From Heracleum sosnowskyi (lineage: Eukaryota; Streptophyta; Magnoliopsida; Apiales; Apiaceae), in contig CM061245.1 in NCBI GenBank assembly GCA_030848705.1, forward strand, positions 42,536,711 through 42,600,710: DNA of 64,000 nt, in the 5' to 3' direction. How positions within the stretch are numbered: position 1 is the first letter of the stretch; each line of letters begins with the position of its first letter. Below the pieces are notes generated by a model. The model was not told the DNA's origin, ran no database searches, and was given only the letters and a program-made list of their open reading frames with translations. Of this stretch, positions 11,619-24,900 are shown piece by piece. The position numbers and the translations under genes are program-made.

Positions 11619-14600
11619 CAAATATTTGTTTATGCGTTATTTGCGTCAGTTTCGGCTTATTAGGTTTTATTTTTGTGTAATTTGGAATGTGGTGGTGTTC
11701 GATAATCGAAAGTTTACGAGATATTTGATGTTTTAAACTACAATGTGAGCTGGACTTGGAAATGAGAAGAGCTTATGGATTCAATTATTGAATTTTACGA
11801 GAAATTTGATGTTTTAAACTACGATGTGAGCTGTACTTGGAAATGAGTAGACTATACGGATTCAAATATCGAAGTTTTACGAGATATTTGGTGTTTTAAA
11901 TTACGATGTGAGCTGGACATGGAAATGATATGAGTTTATGGATTTTATTTTGTAACTCGTGTTGTCGAGAATTGATAAATGTGTTACGTAAGTGAAACTC
12001 CGATATTTGTATGAAGTTAAGATAGAGTGAGGTGCACACATTTTGCTAGAACTACTTCCTAGATGTGTTTATTAGGTTAAAATTTGGACCTTATGTAGTT
12101 TGTGTTACGAGATATTTGAAGTTTTAAATTATGTTATGAGTTGGACATGGAAATGAAAACAATTTAGCGCTTGTATTATATAAATCTGTGTCGTAGATAA
12201 TTGATAAATACGTAGAACTCCGGGTTTAGCTAATCTTCTGCTCCTATTAGGTTAGGTTCAACCGAGTAAAAGCTTCTACAGCCGGTTTACCAAAATGAGG
12301 ATCCCAAATTGCATGAGCAATAGGTCTGGTGGATTTAAAAACCTCGCGAATTAACTTAGGCAATGCCACCTTAAATCGTTTCTATCCGATTTTGGATTAA
12401 TCTATATTGATTGACTGCCTCCATTAGGTTTTGTGTGAAGTTAAAAGAGATAGTACTTCCACACATTCTTGCAAAGCTACTTTATAATGTGTATAGGCAA
12501 CGTGGGGGGAATGTTCACATGTCCATGTGAGGGGTGGTTTTTTCTTTGATTTTTTTGTTTTTTTTTTGTGGTATAATAGGTCAGCCAATTACATAGCTGA
12601 AGTTATTACATTATGTCTTTGCTGGTTCTCCCACCCTTTGGCGTTAATTGTTGGAGTTAAAAGTTGGAAATTTTTTATTTATTTGTTATCGTAGTGGACA
12701 GAGTATCAAGGGGCTTGCTTTTACGCCACAATGATGTATCCGAGCGGTGTTTAGGTTAATCGAATCGTATATTTTTTTGGGTAGTTGTTTTACGCTTTAG
12801 TTCAGAGACTAATGTATTTGTCATTTTGAATTAGTTATTCATGTTATGTATATGCATGCTCTGTTTTCGCTCGGCTTGAGACCGTGCGTTGATAGTGTAT
12901 TTTTTTGGAAGAGTTAGTATGAATCATAAAGTGAGAAAGGCCAGTGTAGCAGGTTCAAATTTTGCACATCGGTTGGATGTGTGAACTTAAATTATGTTTT
13001 TTAAGTAAGAGTTGTTAATGTCAAGCTTCAAGTTGATGAGAGGATGAACATAGTTCATTTATGTCACAGAATAATTATTAAAAAATGGAAATTGGAAGAT
13101 AGAAGTAATAGTTTATCCTGAATTCCATAAAGAAATTGTAAGGACTTTGATTTTTCTTGGAGCTCCACAAGTGATCTGTGTACCATATAAATTTTGAATT
13201 ATGTTCCCAGTTTTTATTTTATTGTAAAACTGGAACCAAATTTCCTGCAGGCATAGGCAAGAGGATGACAAATGGGTGCATAATCTCTATGATAACAAAG
13301 GACCTCAAGTTTTGAGTATGGTTTGTCTGTGATATGTTTTTTTGATAGTTATTATGCATCTGGTCTATGGATTGTAAACTTAAACGTGTCACCTGTTATG
13401 TGTTATATGTGTTTAATTGGAAGTTAATGTAACAAAAAGATTGCAGAGATCTTCGTCTAAAGCTCCAGAACAAGAGTACTCAATGTCAAACTGAGAATAA
13501 AGGTGTTAGAGATCTACGTGAAAAGCTGTCCGGTCCAACTAATTCACTACAGGTGAACACTGCTGCACCACAACGAAGAAAAGTTGCAGTGGACAGTAAA
13601 CTTGCTAGGAAAGTCATTGTTCAAGTCCCTGTACAAGAGGCCAAGAAAGTCACGAGCACCATGTCCATATCCAAGAAAAAGACTGTGCAGAAGGTTTCTT
13701 TTTAATCGTTTCTTAATATTTGATAATCTAGATATGCCTTTCATCCTTAGATCTTAATGCTATCCTTAGGGTCTATTAATTTGGGTTCATGCATGTGTTG
13801 TAGGCAATGTCTACTTAATTATGTCTTCTAGTTGCCATATTTAATATTGGAAGTTTGGAAGGACTACACAAAGCTATGACGGTATCTTAAGTTATAATGA
13901 CAAGTTTTTCTGTGTGTTTTTCTCTGCTCGTATGATAATAAGTCTTAAGTTTATAGTCTTTAATGCCTTGCAACGTTTGCGCATCAAAATCAAGGCAGAT
14001 CTACTTTTTCTAAATGAGAATAAAGATATATTCAAGATTGTATTATAGAATGTAAATTTATAGTCATTAATGTCAATCAATATATGCTGTAAGTTACTCA
14101 CGTTAACAATAGCTGCCGAATTCGGTCAGACTAACAAGTTAAATTTTCCTTGTTGCAGGCTGAAACTGTGGATAGCTTCCTGCAATCCCTGGGTCTAGAA
14201 AAATATTCATTGACATTTCAAGTCGAGGAAGTATGTGTGCTACTTACACGTTGTGCATGTTTTTGTTCTTCCTCTGAGTCTAACCACCTTGTCTGTATTA
14301 TTGCTTTGTAGATTGATATGGCTGCCATTTTACATATGAATGATGCAGACCTGAAGGATCTGAGCATACCGATGGTAAACTGACTATTCACTTCCCTGTT
14401 AAATGTTATATTTTACGTTCCTGTCAAGTATTAGATAGAATCAAAAGTGTCAAGTATTTATAATGAAAGCATATGTTATTTGATTAATTATTTTGTAGAG
14501 TTAACTGGTGGGGATTTGGTTTGGTACTTCCCACTTCTTGGAGCTAACTCATCAATTTACTTCCGAATGTTATATATGCTACTTCATTTACGATTGTATA

Positions 14601-14716
14601 TTTGTGTTGATTTGGGATTTGTCCTTCAGGTCATTAATTATAAGCTGTTTGGCTCACTTGTGATGTTTCAGGGTCCAAGAAAGAAGATACTACTGGCATT
14701 GGATTCGAAACTTTGA
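11465..14716 (+). CDS. small SAM-domain protein (plant AT3G07170-like)
   Basis: A small basic protein of about 198 aa with a C-terminal sterile alpha motif (SAM, a helical protein-interaction domain). The exact function is not known to me. Exons: 11465-11562, 13251-13315, 13440 (or 13449)-13693, 14159-14230, 14312-14374 and 14672-14716. The start MYADRDSG and the RRRPYHGKRHRQEDDKW segment fit a conserved plant family. The middle has DLRLKLQ and RDLREKLSG, two similar short motifs, then a lysine-rich linker. The SAM domain covers about residues 139-198: ETVDSFLQSLGLEKY, then DLKDLSIPMGPRKKIL. The joins of exons 1/2, 3/4, 4/5 and 5/6 keep frame. The 2/3 join is ambiguous: the strong acceptor at 13446 only works with a non-obvious donor (13329). 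The listed GTATGG donor at 13316 needs an acceptor at 13439 or 13448. Confidence 0.85.
11569..11615 (+). repeat. (CT)n microsatellite at the SAM-gene exon 1 donor
   Basis: A nearly pure CT run of about 45 bases begins six bases after the exon 1 donor (GTTAGC). On the sense strand it makes a long pyrimidine tract at the very start of a 1.7-kb intron. Confidence 0.95.
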
Positions 14717-15474
14717 CACTGTAGTGCATATTATTTTGCCAAAGCCAATCAGCTAGCATGTAATGTCATGTACAACAATTAGGCAGCCATCTTTAAATAC
14801 TTTGCTTTTTACCATTTATCACTCCGTAAATATATATTAACCATGCTTGGGTCGGATCTCAATCCCCTGAATCATGTATCCAAATTTAAAAACTGCACTT
14901 GTCACTTCCATCACACTCATCTCCAAATCCTTGTTTTCCCCTCCCTTGTTAAAGTATTCTCCCAACTCAACTTCTAACCACTCGTCTTTTCTCTCCACAG
15001 CATATTGACTACCAGTTTCTCCATTTTTACGGTCCAGATAAACAATACAACATTTAGAGTATATTAACCACCATTAATCAATCTATACCACAGAAACTAT
15101 CATAATAATTAATAAACAGAGTTTGCCCTCAACTACATTGGCGTTTATATAGAGAAAATGTAGCGATACACCAAGAATTTCATTTTGTCTTGGACACTTC
15201 CATTCCACCAATAGTTTTATACTAGAGAAGGGATGTATTCAATCAAGATTCTTTTGGATTTTAAAAATTCGGGTAAAATTAAATTTTAAACAATTCATTA
15301 GAGTTTGAAGATAAACAATGTGAATAATTTTTTTATTTTATTCAATTAAGATTAATAAATACTTTTAAAAATAGGAATATGTTGAAGTAGTCCCAATTTT
15401 TTTTTGTCAAATTATGATATGTCAAATCGTTAAATTTTCTAATAATAATATGGAACCTCGCATATATATACATA
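14717..15474. other. 3' flank of SAM gene, no gene seen
   Basis: No ORF with recognisable content. The first ~150 bases are probably the 3' UTR of the SAM gene. The remainder is unremarkable sequence that grows more AT-rich toward the Helitron border at 15475. Confidence 0.6.
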
Positions 15475-17332
15475 CTAGTCTATAACCCGTGCAAGGCACG
15501 GGCCTTAAAAATAATAAACTAAAAAATTTAATGTGAACGGAAAATATTAAAATAAAAGTAAAAATTAATATGATAAATTATAAAATGAGAAACTTAAATA
15601 TTCATTGGAACATAAAAAAATAAAAAAAAAATACAAATGAGGTCGAGGAAGATAAATGAGGTATTATTAATATTATTTTATAATAAAATAATATTAATAA
15701 TAAGGTCATATAGAAAATCTAACATATTTTAATTAAAAAAAGTAATTGACCGTGATATTTTTATAAGTGTTTTAATTATATTAATTTTATTTATTAAAAA
15801 AATACGTTGACATGTTAAAATAAGTAAGTTTTTTTAATAAGGACAAATAGAAAAATTAACATGTTTTAATTAAAAAAAAAGTAACTGCACGTAATATTTT
15901 TAGATGTGTTTTAATTATATTAATTTTATGTGTTAAAAAAATATGTTCACTTGTTAAAATAGGTAAGTTTTTTTAAATAATTAAAAGTATTAAAATAGAT
16001 TTTAAAATATATAAGTTGCACTTGATATTTTTGGAAAAGAGAGGTTTTAATGATAACAAATATAAAAGGTAATATATTTTAATTTAAAGATAATTGCCCG
16101 TGATATTTTTTGAAAAGAAGTAGATTTTGTTAGAAAAAAATGTTTTAACTATAAAAGGCAATCAGCTAGTTACTATTTTTATATTATTTTATTATTTATT
16201 AAACAAAGTATTAAAATAGGTTTTAAAATAAATAAGTAAGGATTGCACCTCATATTTTTGGAAAATAGGGATTTTAGTGATGGGTTGTTTTAATTATATT
16301 AATTGTATTTGTTAAAAAAAATACGTTCACTTGTTAAAATATTTAAGTTTTTTTTAAATAATTAAAATTATTAAAAGAAGTTTTAAAATATATAAGTAAG
16401 GGTTGCACTTGATATTTTTGGAAAATAGAGGTTTAGTGATAACAAATATAAAAGGTAATATATTTTAATTTAAAGGTAATTGCCGTGATATTTTTGGAAA
16501 AGAAGTAGATTTTGTTAGAAAAAAAATGTTTTAATTATAAAAGGCAATCAGCTTGTTAATATTTTTATATTATTTTATTATTTATTAAATAGAGTATTAA
16601 AATAGATTTTAAAATAAATAAGTAAGGATTGCACCTCATATTTTTGGAAAATAGAGATTTTAGTGATAACAAATCTAAAAGATATTATGTTTTAATTTAA
16701 AGGTAATTGTCGTGATATTTTTGGAAAAGGAGTAGATTTTGTTAGATTTTTTTTAATTATAAAAGACAATCAGTTAGTTACTATTTTTATATTATTTTAT
16801 TATTTATTAAATAGAGTATTAAAATAGGTTTTAAGATAAATAAGTAAGGATTGCACCTCATATTTTTGGAAAACATAGATTTTAGTAATAACAAATATAA
16901 AAGGTAATATATTTTAATTTAAAGATAATTGTAATGATATTTTTGAAAAAAGAGTAATTTTTGTTAGAAAAAAATATTTTAATTATAAAAGCCAATCATC
17001 TAGTTATTATTTTGGTAACTTGACAATAATACAATTCTATTAAAGATTTGATTTGTATAGCTTTCCTTAGCCTAAAAAGAAAGAAATATTTGTAGTAGTG
17101 TATCCTAAATTTAAACAAATTAGATCCCACATTTCCATTTTTTTGATTAGATTTCAATATTATTTGATTTTTATGTAGTAAAATATAGTGAAATATTAAT
17201 GTAGAATAAAACTTTCCCGAATTTTGATTTTATTATTAATTTATTAATTAGAAAAAGTACCGAAAACCAAAAACAGACCGTTAACCGAAAACCAAAACTT
17301 TCAATGTTTCGGCTTTAATAATATAGTATAGA
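15475..17332 (-). mobile_element. non-autonomous Helitron, complete, minus strand
   Basis: Read on the minus strand, the element starts TCTATACTATATTATTAAA at 17332, preceded by A. It ends with a GC hairpin (CCCGTGCCTTGCACGGG) and CTAG at 15475, followed by T. These are Helitron hallmarks: 5' TC, a 3' hairpin just before CTRR, and insertion between A and T. Its 1858 bases encode no Rep/helicase. The interior holds about four degenerate direct repeats of ~290 bases, each with a GGATTGCACCTCATATTTTT phrase. The element at 32118-33355 is the same family in the other orientation. Confidence 0.85.
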
Positions 17333-17360
17333 TGTCCCAAATCAAAAATCACCTAGCATT

Positions 17361-17715
17361 AGGTTCTGTTTGGGATTGCTGTTAAAAATTGTTGTGCTGT
17401 TGAAAAAAGTGCTGTTAAAATAAGTGCTGTTGTGAAAATCAGATAAATGTTTGGTAATATTTTTGATATGTGCATGTTTTGGTGTATAATATAAAAAATT
17501 AATGTTTTTGGTGAGTTTTGATGTTGAAACCAGTAACTACTTTCCGCAAAAGCTGAAATTTTTTTTTAAAAAAAAGTATGGGGGGCCTGCTTTCTTTAAA
17601 AGCAATTTTTCAGCCAAAAGCGCTTTTCAGAAAAACAGCTTTTAAATTTTATCAATCACTTTTTAACTGTTTCAGAAAAAAAAACCGTTGCTGTATTGCT
17701 GTCCAAACGGAGCCT
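17361..17715. mobile_element. MITE with CCGTTTGG-type inverted ends
   Basis: The left end is AGGTTCTGTTTGGGATTGCTG and the right end, reversed, is AGGCTCCGTTTGGACAGCAA; they form imperfect terminal inverted repeats ~355 bases apart. Inside are several GTGCTGTT and AAAGC(G/A) motifs and no ORF. The ends resemble plant MITEs of the hAT or PIF/Harbinger kind; I cannot decide which, because the target duplication is unclear. Confidence 0.65.
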
Positions 17716-17925
17716 AGTCTTGAAAATCTTTTAGAATCGATCCGTTAAAATCTTTTGAAATCTAAACTAAATACACTCGCGCAAGTTTGGTACTTCTAGT
17801 CTACAATAGTATCAGACATCTGTCTGTTGAGTTAGTTGCTTGCTTTCTTCATGTTCCAGTGTCCCACTCATCTAGAGAAATATATAACGGATAAATCTTT
17901 TAGTCCTCTTGAACTACTTATTAAC

Positions 17926-20900
17926 TCCTTATATATAATAAGCGTAAAAAAGATCTTATCCAAAAATTTGGTCGGTACTGTACTACCAAAAGTATACGAT
18001 TCGTTAGATTATAAAACTATAAATATTCAAATCGACGAGGACCGTCAGATATAATATTAAAAATTGTATTTGATTAATAATATGATAGTATTTAAATACT
18101 AAAAGATGTATTTTGATAATTTAAACATATTATAAATATGTTTTCTATATTGAATAGAAATCTTTATGTAAAAATTCGTAATTATCGTTTATCTTTATTT
18201 TATGAATAGTTCCAGTTAGATAATAATTATTAAATCATCATTAAATTAAAGATAATTTTGTAAGCTTCGCGTGGGCTGTAAAATCATTAAATATTTTTTT
18301 ATTATTGTAGCGCCAATTTAATTTTTTTTCCTAATTCTTTTAAATTTATAAATTCTTTGTTTATTTCAATAAAATATTAAAATCAGTTTAAGAAAAAATT
18401 AAAATCGATATGGTCCGTGTACGATCAGTATACGACCAAATTAATAATTATAGATCGATGAGAATTGTTAGATCTAATATTAAAAAGTGTATCTGATTAA
18501 TAATAGAATTATATTTAAATACTAAAAAGTGTATTTTGATAATTTAAAATTTTTCTATGTAAAAATTCTTAAATATCTTTTCTCTTGAATTGTTAAACCA
18601 AATATCAAGATAACAATTCATATCGATTACAATGATACCCTACGTTATAAGAGACTTAGGAGAACTACTGTACATGAATAAATTTAAACACTTTTTTTTT
18701 TCTGAAGAAACATAACAATTCGATTAATCCAAATTATAATTATATTATTTTACATATAACAAACATAAAAGGATAATATCAAAATATTATTAAAATGTTG
18801 AGGGTTTCATATTCATAAACAATAATTTTGAATATAATACTTATATTAAAATGTGTATTTGATTAAATGTAGGATTATATTTAAATACTAAGAAGTGTGC
18901 TTTGATAATTTAAACCAATTATAAATTGGTTTTCTATATTGAATTGAATTTTTTGTGTAAAACTTCTTAACCATCTTTTCTTTTCAGTTTATTTTATGGG
19001 TAGGTCAACTGGTCAAGTTAGATAATAATTATTAAACCATCATTAAATTAAAGATAATTTTGTTAGTTTCGCATGAGTTGTAAAATCGTCAAAATTCAAT
19101 TTCTAAAACTCAGGATAGAACCTAAATATTAAAGTGAGTATCTAAATTTTAATAGTTTTTTTTTATTAATGTAGCACCAATTTATTTATTTTTCCACTAA
19201 TTCTTTTAAATATAGAAATTTTATGTTTATTTCAATAAACTATCAAAATTAATTAAGAACAAATTCAAATCGATTAAGAATATAATAATATGATAATAAA
19301 ATTTTATATAATCATAACATAATTTTTATTCTATTTAATAATTTTTAAGTAATAATGTATTTTAAAATTTTATTTACACCGTAAATAAAACCGAAACATT
19401 CAAAGTAAAAGCAGTTAGTAAGATACTTATATCAGTATATACTTGATATCCTTATTATATTAAATCCTTATATATAATAATCATAATAGGGATCTTATCC
19501 CAAATTTTGGTCGTAGACAACCAAATTAATAAGGACCATTAGATCTTAACTAGATAAATGAAAATCGTTAGATCAAATATTTAAAAAGTTTATTTTATTA
19601 ATAATAGGATTATATTTAAATTCTAAAAGGTGTATTTTGATAATTTAAATCAAATATACCAAATATAAATAAGTTTTCTATATTGAATAGAATTCTCCAT
19701 GTAAAAAATTCGTGACTTTCTTTTCTCTTCCATGGATAATTCCACTTAGATAAAAATTGTTAAACCATCTTTTAATTAAAGATAATTTAGTTATCTTCAT
19801 GTGGGGTGTAAAATCGTCAAAATCTGATTTTTAAAACACAAGATAAAGCCCAAATTAATAAAGTGAATATTTAAATTCTAATAATAATTATTATGTCATC
19901 ATTATTTTAACACCAATTTAATTACTTTTTTCTAACTATTTTAAATTTAGAAATCTATGTTCAAAAATTCAAATCAATCTAAGAAAAATTCAAATCAACA
20001 AATAATATAATAATACGAGGATAAAATTTTATAAAATTGTGCATATTTTTAATCCTATTTTATTAAGTTTTATATCATAACTAATCAAATATTATTTATT
20101 ATTAAATAATAAATTATACGTAAATGGTGATTTTGTTTTATAAGAACTCATACAGACCTAATTTCATTGTTAGCAGAACTATATTCATATTAAAAAAAAC
20201 CTTATTTTGAAATTTTAGACTCAGCTATAGAAGATGCCAAACTTTTTAAACCTATATACATTGTAAATTATTAAATTCGAAACTTTAAAAGTTTGTTAAT
20301 CAATTAGTAGAGTACTTTTCTGAAAAATCGTACTTTACAAAAAAATATTATCAAATAACATATGTCTGCAAGAAAAAATGCAAAATTCTTATTTTTCAAA
20401 AAAAAACCTATAAATTTTAATATGTTGTTGGTAGATTCAAACCTTAGATCATTCTACATGATAATTTTACTGTTATATCTAACGTTTTTCAACAATTTAA
20501 TTTGAAAGATTCAACGATTATGGATTGAGTGATCAAACAAAGCGACCAAACTTAACTTATAAGGAAGCTTTCATTAGTTAGTCTTTAATATAATAACATA
20601 GATATTTACCGGATATACTAGAAAAAAATGAAATTTATACAGAATTTTGATCACGGTGTACTACTTTAAAAGAAGAACTATTACAAAAAAATTATATTTT
20701 AATTGATATTTTATTTTCTCAAAAGTTCAAAGTTCCCGCATCTTTAACATATTACAAAAAAGAGTATATTATATTTTAGCAATAAATATTTTAAAAAATT
20801 ATAAATTAAAAAAATTATAAATATTAAGAAAAATTAATGATGTTATCATGGTAGTTTGGTCCTAAATACCGCCAAAACATTCTCAACCGTTAGATCCAAT

Positions 20901-21569
20901 ACTTTTAAAAATACATGATCAAGATTATATCATATAAAAAGAAGTTATTATCTAAAAATGATATAAGTTAAAAGATATTATATTAGGATTGGATTTTCTA
21001 AAAAGTCAAAATATAAAAATAGTTGTAATTAAATAAGGAAACTCATTTAATACCAAAATAATAAAAATCGTTTAATGTTAAATAAATAGGTGAAAACCGT
21101 TAGATTTAACATTAAAAACTGTATTTGGTTAATAAAAAGTATTCTAATAATCTAAACTACATATAATATAATTCTCAACATTAAATTTCGTCACTTTATT
21201 CTCTTTTTAGTCTTAAAATAGTTTTTAATTGAAAAAGAACTATTAAACCACAACTAAATTAAAGATTATTCTGTGAATTTCATGTGGACTATAAAATTGG
21301 CAAAATTTAATTTTTATAACTCAATATAAACAAATATTAAATTGAACGTGTAAAATATAATAAATATCAAATTTTTAACTATAATTTTTTTGACTAAATC
21401 CTTTTTAACAATAATTTAATCATGTAAACTAATAACTTTTAAATATTAAAATATTCATAAATAAATATAATTATAAATATTAAAAAAACAATCGTGTGTT
21501 GCATGGGTAATAAAAATATATTTATAAATAAAATTTAAGTAACCGTGCATTGCACGGACTATAAGCTAG
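17926..21569 (+). mobile_element. compound Helitron-like block, plus strand
   Basis: A clear Helitron 3' end lies at the right: CCGTGCATTGCACGG hairpin, then CTAG at 21566-21569 followed by T. Two similar 5' ends are seen in the same orientation: TCCTTATATATAATAA at ~17926 and at 19465. The second is preceded by A, as expected. Each is followed by a GATCTTATCC...AAATTTTGGTCG phrase and by repeats built on GTTAGAT...ATTTGATTAATAATAGGATTATATTTAAA. The block is therefore either one element with internal duplication or two nested copies sharing a 3' end. No protein is encoded; the short ORF at 17836-18054 is not credible. Confidence 0.65.
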
Positions 21570-21993
21570 TATTAATAAATAAAAATAGAAAAAGTAATCA
21601 GATAACTACTTTTATTGATAGATGGAACCAAAAAATTTAAAAAAAGAACTTACATCTAAAACTAATTATTTATGAAGAAAAAAACTTTAAACAACTAAGC
21701 TTATAAATGAAAAATACAAAGACCCTGACCAAAATGGCACAACGCAATGAACAAACACTACAAAATTAAACTACAAAATTAAACTACAACCGAGCTATAA
21801 TATTAAGCAATCCAGTACATATGTCAAATACAAGACACCAACTGTTCTGCGGCCCCTCATGCTACCTGTGAACCATTCGCTAGACCACAAAAAAAAATCT
21901 CTTTTCAGTTATATTTTGTGTGATGCCTAGCAGTAGCAACAGTGCATCTAAGCTGACGTATATATTTGGGCAGCATTAATCGATCAGATATTC
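21570..21993. other. 3' flank of PIG-S gene
   Basis: No gene seen. This must contain the 3' UTR and polyadenylation region of the minus-strand PIG-S gene, whose stop is at 21994-21996. Confidence 0.6.
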
Positions 21994-24900
21994 CTAGCTA
22001 TCTAAGGCTCTCCATGCTCGGTGTTTGGCATTTTGTTGCTTATACCTTCGGAATTCTCTAAAAACTGCAAGAATGATGTGCATTGACACTGGCAGAAAGA
22101 ATGGCTGCAAGAAGATATAGCTATATGTTAGTGCATTCCGGAGAAAACCCCACACTTCAATTAGCAAAGACCAAAATAGCAGACACAGTCACACAGATAT
22201 GTATACAACCTTCACATTATGAACTAAGAAAACCCCACACTCCGATTAGCAAAAAGAAAATAAAACATCACACTTGCAACAACTTTTAAAAGAAGCAATA
22301 TGTTCACAGAGTTCCATGCCAGTTTTTATTCCATTAAATCATTTATGTATTCAGAAATTTATATAGCCACTTACCATGGATGGAACAATAGAAAAATATT
22401 TTAAACCAGTGAAAGAAAATGAACATATAAATCCTTGGAAAACGAAACCAAGCGATGCCCTTCTGATGAAAATTCTTGGCCAAGGAGTTGGGGAAGGAAA
22501 GGCTGCTGAGGACAGTAGATGATAACATATATGGACTGTAGGGTGGAATCAAACTATCAAATTTAATTTCTAGATTCATTTATTTTGCCAAAGGCTGGGA
22601 TTACCACTATGAGTATTGGGACAATAGGGGTTGTTAGCTTCTTAATTGCTGTCAGGTACCTATCTGCCTTAAGTTGTGAGGATAAGTAAATCTTGATCGG
22701 TTCATCCCTAGTTGTCTAGGTGCTGTATTCCTCTCACAAGAAGAAGACTGTCATGACAACATGCAATTTCTTCTCAGGAAAACAAACAGAGGCTGACAAG
22801 GGATGGGTGTCGGACTGATCAGAAAATCTTTAGTTTAGGAGAGGTTTGAGGAGCTCTATTATGAATAGGAGCTGATATTTATGGCAAACATTTCAGCTTG
22901 CTATATTTTTGTAGCATTTGAAGAAGTGAGGTTGTGGTGGGAAATATTTATAAGCACATTCAATAAACAAACTACTATATGTGAATATTCTTTTAGCATT
23001 GCTTTTTTATACATTAATCTTTTTCATCACTGTTAACTTGTTACTTATAACTGTTCTACTCTCTGTAGGGGACACCGGTAACTTCCTTCAGCTTAGAAAG
23101 TCGACGGCACACTAGTTTCTGTTATACAATTAAGGGACCTGTCATCCTCTCTTACACCACACTACGTGTAACTTGTAGCTACTGTATGTTCAAGCCGTAT
23201 AGATACTTTAAACTTCTTGCAAGAGCCAATAAATTGCTTCATGTTTTCCTTCGAATTAAATTTTAAATATTGATTTATTTTTGCTAAACTGACTCCCACT
23301 TTTAATTTCTCGAGAAAGACTAGAGCCTTCAACCTCTTCCTTTCGGTGGCCAAGTCACCAAGAGGTGAAAAGTAAATAACAGCATAAACCCCAAGTTCAT
23401 GCAACCAATTTAACAACTAATTCACAAAAACAAAGTAGATGTGTTTCGTCTAGTGGGACGAACCGAGTATACAGCAAAGCAATGCTCGAACGAGTAGTAG
23501 CTCACGGACATCATTGATGGGTGAAAAAAGGCATCCTCTGCCAGTATTCTTGCTTCCCTCGAGGACACTGGCAAGAAGTAAAATATGTCTTAGTGTTTAT
23601 TAGAAGGTTGCATATGCACCACATGAGTTTACATCCTGTGATTGATAGAACTAACATACCAGCTGATGCATCAGAAATTCCATGGGAAGCATTACCTCGA
23701 GCCAATTTTGCAGCTTCAAGAGAAAATTTTACCTGTAATGTAACAAGTAACAATAATATGGAGGAATGATTATTATTCAGCAAAGAGATAGAAAACCCAA
23801 AGCAAAGATGCTCAGAAAACCACAAAATTCGCGTAAATCATTTTAATGCTTGGCTAGGCATTGATAAACTTGAAAACATATCATGGACTTGAACGTCATG
23901 TTCCCCTCGAATTATATATACTGATAAGTTTCAGACAACTGGTTGCATGCAATACATCAGTCTGAAAAATCATGACCGGGCAACTGTGATGTGGCAAGAT
24001 TGAGGATGAGACAGAAAACTGGTCAGCAAAAAGAAGAGCTGCGCACTATACCTCGCTAACTTTATAAATAAGAACAGGTGATGCTGGTCTACATACTCAA
24101 GTGTAATCACAACCCGAGAATTTGCAATGCAGAACTGGATTTTGATTAAGTGGTGGTTTAAATTACTACCAAACAAGAAATATCCAGAGTTCCCCCAGGC
24201 CCCAACAAGATTAGGTCCCAATTATATTGAATGTTGCTTTTAAAAAGGCCTAAATATACTTCTATATACTTGTAATGTTCAGGAAAGTTATAAATGGTGC
24301 TTAGACCATCTCAGTTGAATAGATTTACAAAGTAAACCTATTTTTATATTCATTCATTGACTAACCTGTTTTCCAATCTCATCCTTGATGATCATCCTTG
24401 GAAGTGACTGGACCTGCAAGGATAGGAGTTGTTACAACCCACAAATATCACTCAAGTGTCAAAAAAAATATAAGAAGCGAAAGACATACCAATCGGGAAA
24501 GTGATCCAAGGGTTGTACCACACTGAAGTAGATTATAACATGTATGTTGGCGAGACAAGAAATCCAATTCCCTACATATAATTAAAAAGCAAACAGTTGC
24601 ATCACGAATAAAATAATAACAAAGATGTCCAAACAGGAAAACATTAGTTACGAAGTTTACATTTAAGCCTTTTGAGGGAGTGGTTTATCTAAATAACACT
24701 AGTTACGAAGTTTACATTAAAGCCTTTTGAGGGAGGTATTTATCTCAAAAAGATAGCTTACCATTCTGTAAAGCCCTTTCCGGTAGATAATAGTGTAAAT
24801 GTGCTTGAAGCATCATGATAGAGGTTACCAGAGTTTAAACCAAATAGTTGTCGGAGTTGCCCCAGGAAAACTTCGAATACCTTCTCCAAATCCTGTTCAG

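Noticed and set aside
23162..23416. 84-aa minus-strand ORF in PIG-S intron 12
   Set aside because: It does not match the PIG-S family, and skipping it gives an in-frame join of exons 12 and 13 with the expected C-terminus.
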